DNA of 64,000 bases. It comes from Candidatus Streptomyces philanthi. Its GTDB lineage: Bacteria > Actinomycetota > Actinomycetes > Streptomycetales > Streptomycetaceae. The translations under genes and the position numbers were made by a program. The notes under the pieces are model-generated. The model saw only the letters and a list, made by a program, of their open reading frames with translations, did not search any database and was not told where the DNA came from. The stretch spans positions 4,092,001 to 4,156,000 of the forward strand of contig CP073042.1 in the NCBI GenBank assembly GCA_018114805.1. Reading direction: 5' to 3'. Positions 55,641-64,000 of the stretch are shown one piece after another (positions within the stretch are counted from its first letter, which is position 1; each line of letters begins with the position of its first letter).

Positions 55641-55770
55641 CGCCGGGCGTTGCCGGAGCGCCGGGCGTTGTCGTCGTGCGGGACGCCGGCGCGGGCCCGC
55701 GGCTCGCGCGGCGGGCCCGCTCTCCAGTGAGGTGGTGAGCTGACTGAGCCGGGTGAGCCGGCCGCCCCGG

Positions 55771-57000
<1,230 letters not shown>

Positions 57001-57291
57001 GTGCGCTCCATCCTTACGGAGTCAGGGCGGGCTCAGCCTTCTTTCTATCGTCGCTCGGGGGGGAATGCGAAGAAGAATTGCGTAGCCAGCCGTATTGGCG
57101 CCCACGGGCCCGGGCCGCGCCGACCCCGTGTCGGCGGATCGCTGTGCGTGGTCGTGCCGTAGCGCGCGCGTGCCGTGCGCGCTGGCGCGCGCCGGCGCCT
57201 GCCTCGCGCGCCGCGGCAGGCTGCTGCCAACCGCCCCCCAGTCTTCGACCGGGGGCCGTGGTCGCGTCGCGTACCTGAGAGAATGGATGCC

Positions 57292-58305
57292 ATGGCCCAT
57301 GAACGTCCTCGCGCGCTGTCCGGTATCCAGCCCACTGCGGGCTCCTTCCACCTCGGCAACTACCTCGGTGCGATCCGTCAGTACGTCGCCTTGCAGGAAA
57401 CCCACGACGCCTTCTACATGGTGGTCGACCTCCACGCGATCACGGTCCCGCAGGACCCGCGGGAACTGCGCGCCAACACCCGGCTCGCCGCCGCGCAACT
57501 GCTGGCGGCCGGGCTCGACCCCGAGCGGTGCACGCTCTTCATCCAGAGCCACGTCCCCGAGCACGCGCAGCTCGGCTGGGTGATGAACTGCCTCACCGGC
57601 TTCGGCGAGGCCTCCCGCATGACGCAATTCAAGGACAAGTCGGCCAGGCACGGTGCCGACCGGACGACCGTAGGCCTGTTCACCTACCCGGTCCTCCAGG
57701 TCGCCGACATCCTCCTCTACCAGGCCGACCAGGTGCCGGTCGGCGAGGACCAGCGCCAGCACATCGAGCTGACCCGGGACCTCGCGGAGCGGTTCAACAG
57801 CCGCTACGGCCACGCCTTCACGGTGCCCTCGGCGCACATCGTCAAGGAGACCGGCAAGATCTGCGACCTGCAGGACCCGTCGATCAAGATGAGCAAGTCG
57901 GCGTCCACGCCGAAGGGCATCATCAGCCTGCTGGACGAGCCCAAGGTCTCCGCGAAGAAGATCAAGAGCGCGGTCACAGACCTGGACACCGTGATCCGCT
58001 ACGACGAGGAGAACAAGCCCGGCGTGAGCAACCTGCTCACCATCTACTCCACCCTCACCGACACCAGCATCGCCGACCTGGAACGCAAGTACGAGGGCAA
58101 GGGCTACGGCGCGCTGAAGACCGACCTGGCGGAGGTCATGGTCGACTGGGTCACACCGTTCCGCAGCCGCACCCAGGAATATCTGGACGACCCCGAGACG
58201 CTGGACAACATCCTGGTCAAGGGGGCCGGGAAGGCACGGTCCGTCGCGGCCGAGACCCTGGCCCCGGTGTACGACAAGGTGGGCATGCTGCCCGCCAAGC
58301 GCTGA
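57292..58305 (+). CDS. trpS: Tryptophanyl-tRNA synthetase
   Basis: ATG 57292 starts MAHERPRALSGIQPTAGSFH, matching the usual start in Streptomyces (an ATG at 57283 adds three residues). 337 residues. The class I signatures are SFHLGN (HIGH-like) and IKMSKSAS (KMSKS), and VGEDQRQHIELTRDLAERFN is the Trp/tRNA region. It charges tRNA-Trp. Streptomyces often has a second, indolmycin-resistant TrpRS elsewhere; from memory this locus corresponds to the housekeeping copy. No T-box or attenuator is visible upstream. The frame is intact. Confidence 0.96.
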   Translation: MAHERPRALSGIQPTAGSFHLGNYLGAIRQYVALQETHDAFYMVVDLHAITVPQDPRELRANTRLAAAQLLAAGLDPERCTLFIQSHVPEHAQLGWVMNCLTGFGEASRMTQFKDKSARHGADRTTVGLFTYPVLQVADILLYQADQVPVGEDQRQHIELTRDLAERFNSRYGHAFTVPSAHIVKETGKICDLQDPSIKMSKSASTPKGIISLLDEPKVSAKKIKSAVTDLDTVIRYDEENKPGVSNLLTIYSTLTDTSIADLERKYEGKGYGALKTDLAEVMVDWVTPFRSRTQEYLDDPETLDNILVKGAGKARSVAAETLAPVYDKVGMLPAKR

Positions 58306-58525
58306 GCGGCCACGCCCCGCCCGCCGGGCCGGCGGTGGCCCGGCGGCCGGACCCGGTCCGGCCGCGGACGGTGCATGGGTCCAGGCCGGTGCGGCCCAAG
58401 GAACCTAGCTGGGACCGCCGGGAAGCCGGCACACTGAAACGGGCGCTCGGCCGCCTGACAGGGACACGAGGGCGTGCGGCGTGACGGACAGCTCGACCAG
58501 ACAGTGGTGCGGAAGGGAGAACGCA

Positions 58526-59206
58526 GTGGGGACCGTAACGATCGGCGTTTCGATCGCGGTCCCGGAGCCGTACGGCAGCTTCCTCCAGGAGCGGCGCGCG
58601 GGCTTCGGGGACCCGGCCGCGCACGGTATCCCCACGCACGTCACGTTGTTGCCGCCCACCGAGGTGGACGCCGCGGCGCTGCCCGGCATCGAGCGCCACC
58701 TTGCGGAGGTCGCGGCCGGCTGGGGCCCCTTCCCGATGCGGCTGTCCGGGACGGACACCTTCCGCCCGCTCTCGCCGGTCGTCTTCGTGAACATCGTGGA
58801 GGGCGCCGACGACTGCACGGCGCTCCAGGAGCGCGTCCGGGCGGCCTCCGGGCCGTGCGCCCGCGAGTTGCAGTTCCCGTACCACCCACACGTCACCGTC
58901 GCGCACGGCATCTCCGAGGAGGCGATGGACCGCGCGTACGCCGAGCTGAAGGACTACGAGGCGGCGTGGACCATCGAGGGCTTCGCGCTCTACGAACAAG
59001 GCCAGGACGGCGTCTGGCGGCTGGAGCGCGAATACCCTTTCGGCTCGGCGGGAGAGCGGGGCCCGGGCCCGACCTTCCCGCGCCAGACGCAGCACGCGGA
59101 CCGTGACCGCGACGGGCGGGACCGCACCCGGAGCCGGGAGACCGCTCGCGACCGGGGCCGAGACCGCGGTGCGGCACGGAACGAACCGCTCAACGTGACC
59201 GAGTAA
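58526..59206 (+). CDS. 2'-5' RNA ligase family protein (2H phosphoesterase)
   Basis: GTG 58526 (GGAAGGGAGA five bases upstream) starts VGTVTIGVSIAVPEPYGSFL; 226 residues. The two H-x-T motifs of 2H phosphoesterases are present: THVTLLPPTEVD and HPHVTVAHGISEEAMD. Such enzymes open or join 2'-5' or cyclic phosphodiesters in RNA or nucleotides; the in vivo substrate here is unknown. The last 30 residues are a charged Asp/Arg tail (DRDGRDRTRSRETARDRGRD) not needed for the fold. It lies downstream of trpS, as in other streptomycetes from memory. The frame is intact. Confidence 0.88.
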   Translation: MGTVTIGVSIAVPEPYGSFLQERRAGFGDPAAHGIPTHVTLLPPTEVDAAALPGIERHLAEVAAGWGPFPMRLSGTDTFRPLSPVVFVNIVEGADDCTALQERVRAASGPCARELQFPYHPHVTVAHGISEEAMDRAYAELKDYEAAWTIEGFALYEQGQDGVWRLEREYPFGSAGERGPGPTFPRQTQHADRDRDGRDRTRSRETARDRGRDRGAARNEPLNVTE

Positions 59207-59261
59207 GAAAAGATCCCGTGACGGACTTTTAACCGGGTCTCATTATCGGTAGGCCGTCCTC

Positions 59262-60040
59262 ATGGACGGCCACCCGAGTCTTCGCGAGCGCAAGAAGCAG
59301 CGCACCTATCAGGCGATCTCCGACGCCGCGATCGCGCTCTTCGTTGAGCAGGGCTTCGACCAGGTCTCGGTGGCGGAGATCGCCGCCGCGGCCATGGTTC
59401 CAAGCCCACGCTGTTCCGCTATTTCCCGACCAAGGAAGACCTCGCGCTCTACCGCTTCGCGGACCACGAGGGCGAGGCCAGCCGCGTGGTCCGCGCCCGC
59501 GCCCCCGAGCAGAGCCCCCTCCAGGCGCTGCACGCGCACTTCCGCGCCGGACTCGACCGCCGCGACCCGGTCACCGGCCTGTGTGACGACGCCTAGGTCC
59601 TCGTCTTCCACCGCCTGCTGTACGGCACCCCGAGCCTGGTGGCGCGGTTGTACGCGTACACGACGCGGTCCGAGGAGGCCCTGGCCCGCACGCTGTACGA
59701 GGTGGCGCACGCCCCCGAGGCGAAGCCGCGTCCGGCTGACACGTCGCCGGTGGAGACGGCTCCGACCGGCGCGCCCGTGGCCGGCCCCGGGGCGGTCCCG
59801 GGCCCGCTCGCCGGTCCCGACCTGCCGGGTCCTGGCTCCGGACTGCCGGGCCCCGGGGAGCCGACCAGGCTGGAGGCGCTGACGGCCCGCCTCACCGCGA
59901 GCCAGGCCATCGCGGCGCAGCGCATCCTGGCGCTCGACAACTGGCGTCGGATAGCCGACGGCGAGAGCGCCGACGCAGTCTACCCGTCGGCCGTCACCGC
60001 CGCCGACCACGCCTTCTCCGTGCTCGGCTCCCACCTCTGA
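59262..60040 (+). pseudogene. TetR-family regulator, frameshifted and with an in-frame stop
   Basis: ATG 59262 starts MDGHPSLRERKKQRTYQAIS, then DAAIALFVEQGFDQVSVAEI. The helix-turn-helix is cut near 59400, where GTTCC replaces the expected GTTTCC (VSKPTLFRYFPTKEDLALYR lies in the other frame). In that frame a TAG at 59594-59596 interrupts LCDDA-stop-VLVFHRLLYG. The ligand domain then continues to SVLGSHL at 60040, with a Pro/Gly-rich insert (59740-59860). Two independent lesions of different kinds make a true pseudogene more likely here. An ACCG/CGGT inverted pair at 59232-59250, just upstream, could be its operator. Confidence 0.85.
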
Positions 60041-60383
60041 CCCAGCAGGCCAGCGCCCCTGACGGGCGCCCCACCCACCCTGGGCTGACGGTTGACGGCT
60101 GACCGCGCGTCGTGGGCCCGCTGGCGCGGGCTCGTCCGCGAGGCGGGGGCCCGCGCTGCCCCGGGGCGCTGGCTTCGGCTCCGACCGCGCCCGGGGGAGC
60201 TGACCGCCGCCGACCGCCTGTTCTTCGCCTCTCAGCTCACGGGGCCGCGCCCCGCCGCGCACCACCACTCGACCATCCGACCGTTCGCCCCGCTCGGCGC
60301 GCGCCGAGCGGCGATGCGCGCTGCCCGCGAGCGTGCCCACCGAGTCGGCCTGCCCGCCACTCCCACGCGAAAGGTGTACCGAA
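60041..60383. other. Gap between the TetR pseudogene and the HelD-like gene
   Basis: These 343 bp contain no gene I can support on either strand. AAAGG at 60370-60374 serves as ribosome site for the next gene. Confidence 0.5.
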
Positions 60384-60466
60384 ATGACCTCACCACCCCA
60401 TGGCGTGGCCGCCGACGCGCCCCATCGGCCCTCGTCCTCCGTTTCCCTGAACTGGTCGCCTCCCGC

Positions 60467-60530
60467 TGTGCCTTCCCCGACTGTGCCTTCCCCGACTGTG
60501 CCTTCTCCGACTGTGCCTTCCCTGGCTGAG
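60467..60530 (+). repeat. 15-bp tandem repeat encoding PSPTV
   Basis: Four near-identical copies of TGCCTTCCCCGACTG follow each other in the HelD leader. They encode V-PSPTV-PSPTV-PSPTV-PS. The period keeps the frame. Confidence 0.9.
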
Positions 60531-60668
60531 CCGGGGCCGCCTCGGCCAGGCCTGCCCCCGTCCGGCCCCCGCCCGCCCGGACCCCGCCCGCCGGCTGACC
60601 GCCCCGATGGTCCGGGCGGCGGCGGCCCGGGTGCTGGCCCGGGCCGTGGCCCCGAGGGTGACCAGGGC

Positions 60669-60720
60669 GGTGGTCCCGGAGGGGGCCCGGACGGGGTGGT
60701 CCCGGAGGGGGCCCGGACGG
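60669..60720. repeat. 26-bp perfect tandem duplication in the HelD leader
   Basis: The unit starting GGTGGTCCCGGAGGGGGCCC spans 60669-60694 and repeats at 60695-60720. Length 26 (2 mod 3) accounts for the first frame change of this gene. Confidence 0.9.
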
Positions 60721-62954
60721 CGGTTACGGGGAGGGCCCGGGCAATCATTCCGGCGGCGGACCGGACGGAGGGCTCGCCGCCGAGCGGGCCCACGTCGGCG
60801 CGTGCCGGGTCACGCTGGCCCGCATGGTCGAGTCGGCCCGGCGGCAGGTGTCGCTGGGGGAAGACGTCTCCGGTGACGGCGCGAGCGCCGAGGTGCTCGG
60901 CCGCTACCTACGCGGCTACGCCCGGCAGATTGCGGAGGAGCCGGAGGCCCCGTTGTTCTTCGGGCGTCTTGACTTCGACACCGCCCCCACCACCGGAGAC
61001 CACCGAGGCCAGCGGTACTACATCGGCCGTCGCCACATCGCGGCCGACGCCACCGCGACGCCCATGGTGATCGACTGGCGCGCGCCCGTCTCTCGCGTCT
61101 TCTACCAGGCGTCCCCGCCGCGCGACCCGCAGGGCGTCGCGGTACGCCGCAGGTTCGGCTGGGCCCCCGCCAGCAGGGGCGAGCCGGGTGACCTCACCAG
61201 CCTGGAGGACGAGCGACTCGGCGCGGCGACCGCGGCGGCGGACCGGGGCGACGAAGCCGCGACGGCCGGGGGCGGCAGCTGGATCGTGGCCGCGGAGATC
61301 GAGCGCCCCCGGGTGGGCCCGATGCGGGACATCGTCGCCACCATCCAACCCGAACAAGACGACCTGGTACGGCGCGCGTTGGCCGACTCGGTTCCCGGCA
61401 CGGGCAAGACGGCCGTCGGCCTGCACCGCGCCGCCTACCTGCTCTACACCTATCCCCAACGCATCCAACGCGGCGGCCTGTTGGTCGTCGGGCCCAACCG
61501 CACCTTCCTGCGGTACATCGCCGAGGTGTTGCCCGCGCTCGGTGAGATCGACGTCCGCCAGTGCACCGACCAAGACCTCGTCGACCGCTTCCCGGTGCGC
61601 GGCGAGGACCCCCCGGAGACGGCCGCAGTCAAGCACGACCCCCGCGGCCGAGGTCCTCGCGCGCGCCCTCTACCGGCGCGTGCGCCCTCCGAGCGAGTCC
61701 CTGGCCATCCCCGACGGCACCTACCGCTGGCGGGTGGACGCCGACGAACTCGCCGAGATCGTCGCCCGGGTACGGGAGCAGGCGCCGCCGTACGCCACGG
61801 GCCGCGACTGGGTGCTCTCGCGGACCGTGGAACTCGTCCGCCGCCAGGTCGAGCGGCCCGCGGGCCCGCCGCCCCAGGAGTGGGTGCGCCGCATGAGCCG
61901 CTCCCGCGCCGTCAAGGCGTTCCTGGACGCCGCCTGGCCCGTGGTGCGGCCCGAGGGAGGTCGTCGCCGAACTGCTGAGCGCCCCCGACGTGATCCAGGC
62001 GGCCTCGGACGGACTGCTCTCGCCCGCCGAACAGGCCGCGCTGTGCTGGGCCGAGCCGCCCCGCTCGGTCAGGAGCGCCCGTTGGTCGGCGACGGACCTT
62101 GTGCTCATCGACGAGGTGGCGGGCCTTATCGAACGCCCGGGCAGCTTCGGCCACGTGGTGGTGGACGAGGCACAGGACCTGTCACCCATGCAGTGCAGGG
62201 TGCTGGCCCGGCGCAGCGACTTCGGCTCGCTGACCGTGCTGGGCGACCTGACTCAGGGCACGACGCCCTGGGCAGCGCGGAGTTGGCCGGAGCACCTCGC
62301 GCATCTGGGCAAGCCGAACGCCACGGTCGCCCCGCTCACCACCTGCTTCCGGGTGCCGGCCGCCATCGTGGCCGTGGCGAACGCCCTGCTGCCGCACCTG
62401 GCGACCCGGGTGCCGCCCGCCCGCTCGCTGCGGAGTGACGGGGAGTTGCACGTCCACTCCGTGGCCGACGCCATGGCCGGCACGGTGGCGGCGGTACGCG
62501 CGGCGCGGTGCGCGGCCGGTTCGATCGGGGTGATAGCCGCCGACGCCGCCGTACCCGAGGTGCGCCGGGTCCTGGTGGAGGCCGGCATCGCCACGGCCGA
62601 GCCCGACCCGGCGCGGCGGGTGACGGTGCTGCCCGCCTCCCTGGCCAAGGGCTTGGAGTACGACCAGGTGGTTGCCGTGGAGCCGGCGGCGATCGTGGCG
62701 GCAGAGCCCCGCGGGCTGCACCGGCTGTACGTGGTGCTCACCCGCGCGGTGTCGGGGCTGCGCATCGTGCACTCCCGCCCGCTGCCGCAGGCCCTGGGCA
62801 CGCTGCGGGCCCGGCCTGGGGCCGATCCCCGGGCCGGACAGGGGTAGCGCCCGCGGCGACGGGGAAAGCGCAGCCCAGACAGGGGGCGGTCGGACGGCCA
62901 CCGCAAGCCGGAACCACCGGGGCGGACCGGACCACACAGAACGGAAGGGGCGCC

Positions 62955-63035
62955 AGACCAGGCAAGCCGGCCGAGCCAGGCAGGCCAGCCGAGCCAAATG
63001 AGCCAGGCAGGCCAGCCGAGTCAGGCAGCACGGGC
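62955..63035. repeat. Direct repeats of GAGCCAGGCAGGCCAGCCGAG
   Basis: Upstream of the YihY gene the block GAGCCAGGCAGGCCAGCC occurs twice, about 27 bp apart, amid further GCCGAG/CAGGCA repeats. This intergenic stretch (62848-63081) holds no gene. Confidence 0.7.
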
Positions 63036-63081
63036 GGACCGGCAGAGGAATGAATATGCGGGTAAGGGTAGAAAAGCGTTT

Positions 63082-64000
63082 ATGGATTGGTTGACCCGGC
63101 TGCCGTGGATCGGCCCGATCGTGGCGCGGCTGATGCGTACGCACGCGTGGCGTACGTACGAGACCCTGGAGCGGGTTCACTGGATGCGGCTGGCCGCCGC
63201 CATCACCTTCATCAGCTTCCTCGCGCTGTTTCCGCTGATCACGGTAGGGGCGGCCATCGGTGCCGCGGTGCTCAGCGACGCCAGGATGCGCGAACTGGAG
63301 GGCAAGCTGGCAGCCCAGGTGCCGGGCATCTCGGGGCAGCTCGACCTCAGCGCGCTGGTGGAGAACGCGGCCACGGTCGGGGTCCTGGCGGGTGCGGCGC
63401 TGTTGTTCACCGGCATCGGCTGGGTCGGTTCGCTGCGCGAGTGCCTGCGGGCCGTGTGGGAGCTGGACGACGAACACGACAACGTGGTGCTGCGCAAGCT
63501 CAAGGACGGCGGCATCCTGTTGGGCCTCGGTGGGGTGGCCCTCGGCTCGTTCGCCGTCTCCACGTTCGCGGTCACCGCGGTGGGTTGGGCGGCCTCGGAG
63601 CTGGACATCCCCGAGGACGGGGTGGGGAGCTGGCTGTTGCGGCTGGCCGCGTTCGCCGCCGCAGTCGGCGCCGACTTCCTGCTGCTGTGCTACGTCCTCA
63701 CCTGGCTGCCGGGCGTCACCCCGCCCCGCCGCGCCGTCATCGTCGCCGCGCTCATCGGCGCGGTCGGCTTCGAACTGCTGAAGTCACTGCTGAGCGGCTA
63801 CATACAGGGCGTGGCGGCGAAGAGCATGTACGGGGCGTTCGGCACGCCGATCGCGCTGCTGCTGTGGATCAACTTCACGGCCAAGCTCTTGCTGTTCTGC
63901 GCGGGCTGGACCGCGACCCCGTCCAAGGCCCACGAGATACCCGTGCCCCCCGAACCGGCCGATGACGAGCCCGGGACGACAGCGGTGGCGACCGGGCCGC
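63082..64000 (+). CDS. YihY/BrkB family membrane protein, truncated by the window end
   Basis: ATG 63082 starts MDWLTRLPWIGPIVARLMRT and the frame is open to base 64000. Membrane spans include AAAITFISFLALFPLITVGA, GAALLFTGIGWVG, GILLGLGGVALGSFAVSTFA, FLLLCYVLTWLPG and ALLLWINFTAKLLLFCAGWT, the order typical of YihY/BrkB. SLRECLRAVWELD is a family hallmark. The tail (IPVPPEPADDEPGTTAV) suggests the end is close. It is an inner-membrane protein of unknown transport role; the old name ribonuclease BN is wrong for this family. Neighbour order with trpS and the 2H phosphoesterase is conserved in streptomycetes, from memory, apart from the inserted TetR and HelD genes. Confidence 0.9.
   Translation, partial: MDWLTRLPWIGPIVARLMRTHAWRTYETLERVHWMRLAAAITFISFLALFPLITVGAAIGAAVLSDARMRELEGKLAAQVPGISGQLDLSALVENAATVGVLAGAALLFTGIGWVGSLRECLRAVWELDDEHDNVVLRKLKDGGILLGLGGVALGSFAVSTFAVTAVGWAASELDIPEDGVGSWLLRLAAFAAAVGADFLLLCYVLTWLPGVTPPRRAVIVAALIGAVGFELLKSLLSGYIQGVAAKSMYGAFGTPIALLLWINFTAKLLLFCAGWTATPSKAHEIPVPPEPADDEPGTTAVATGP

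Larger units (their letters stand above)
60384..62847 (+). pseudogene. HelD-like SF1 helicase / RNA polymerase-associated ATPase, frameshifted
   Basis: ATG 60384 starts MTSPPHGVAADAPHRPSSSV, with a four-fold PSPTV repeat and a long Pro/Gly leader that HelD relatives lack. The frame then breaks at a 26-bp duplication (60669-60720). The body reads ERAHVGACRVTLARMVESAR, PLFFGRLDFDTAPTTGDHRG, QRYYIGRRHIAADATATPMV, VIDWRAPVSRVFYQASP, a Walker A region ADSVPGTGKTAVGLHRAAYL, then after breaks near 61640 and 61960 FGHVVVDEAQDLSPMQCRVL, VTVLPASLAKGLEYDQVVAV and RLYVVLTRAV. HelD proteins remove RNA polymerase from DNA, and some give rifamycin tolerance. The Walker A lacks its first Gly (S-V-P-G-T-G-K-T) and 4-5 residues before it. 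Confidence 0.82.

Noticed and set aside
57001..57291. T-box or Trp attenuator upstream of trpS
   Set aside because: No T-box sequence, no leader peptide with Trp codons and no convincing alternative hairpins were found.
60092..60529. Small plus-strand ORF between TetR and HelD
   Set aside because: No recognisable domain, Arg-rich GC-bias composition, and it overlaps the HelD start in another frame.

Overview
The window is high-GC actinobacterial DNA that I read as a Streptomyces (or very close relative) chromosome. The reasons are the heavy G/C third-position bias, frequent GTG starts and GTGA/ATGA overlaps, and family content and order (pcrA, icmB, sucC-sucD, purN-purH, folD, mdh, trpS) that matches, from memory, the conserved core region around S. 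coelicolor SCO4797-SCO4839. Part of the order (uvrD/pcrA, M23 peptidase, sucC, sucD, PerM-like protein, purN, purH) is also the order I remember for Mycobacterium tuberculosis Rv0949-Rv0957. No rRNA, tRNA, insertion sequence, prophage or CRISPR array was recognised.

Layout. 1-6 kb: tail of a LuxR-type regulator, a polysaccharide deacetylase lipoprotein, a Uma2 protein, the NO-detoxification pair hmp/nsrR with two matching NsrR-like operators, and an NlpC/P60 hydrolase. 6-12.6 kb: helicase PcrA, a membrane-anchored M23 peptidase with a period-5 repeat, and the cobalamin-binding mutase subunit icmB. 12.9-22.4 kb: a two-armed cluster, SWIM zinc-finger + DUF5691 on the minus strand and MoxR AAA+ / DUF5682 / VWA on the plus strand, diverging from a long near-perfect dyad. 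22.4-25.9 kb: an ORF-free 1.2 kb stretch with a CRP-like site, then sucCD with terminators. 25.9-36.4 kb: a sigma-like protein with a C-terminal membrane segment, a PerM-like DUF6350 protein, a Pro-rich membrane protein, purN-purH, folD and a DUF3017 protein. 36.9-41.3 kb: an XRE-TM-DUF2690 protein and mdh. 41.6-52.3 kb: a Tat metallophosphoesterase, a LolA-like lipoprotein, then a glycine-betaine operon (betaine aldehyde dehydrogenase, choline oxidase, and a three-gene ABC importer). 52.3-57 kb: a hairpin array, an isocitrate lyase/PEP mutase-family gene plus an AhpD-like gene opposite a MocR regulator, and rocD. 57-64 kb: trpS, a 2'-5' RNA ligase-like protein, a broken TetR gene, a HelD-like helicase and the start of a YihY/BrkB protein.

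A striking property is the number of broken reading frames. About seventeen genes need one or more frameshift or nonsense corrections, and several lesions are perfect 16-, 19-, 23- or 26-bp tandem duplications. Central metabolic and translation genes (sucC, sucD, purN, purH, folD, mdh, trpS, pcrA, rocD, icmB) are open throughout. This could be real gene decay, or local sequence or assembly error. Raw reads would decide. I annotate broken genes as pseudogenes while giving the function of the intact family.

The best candidate for a little-described system is the SWIM-DUF5691 <-> MoxR-DUF5682-VWA divergon (14963-22415). Its architecture suggests an AAA+/VWA remodelling machine with a TraB/ChaN-like putative hydrolase and a zinc-binding partner arm.
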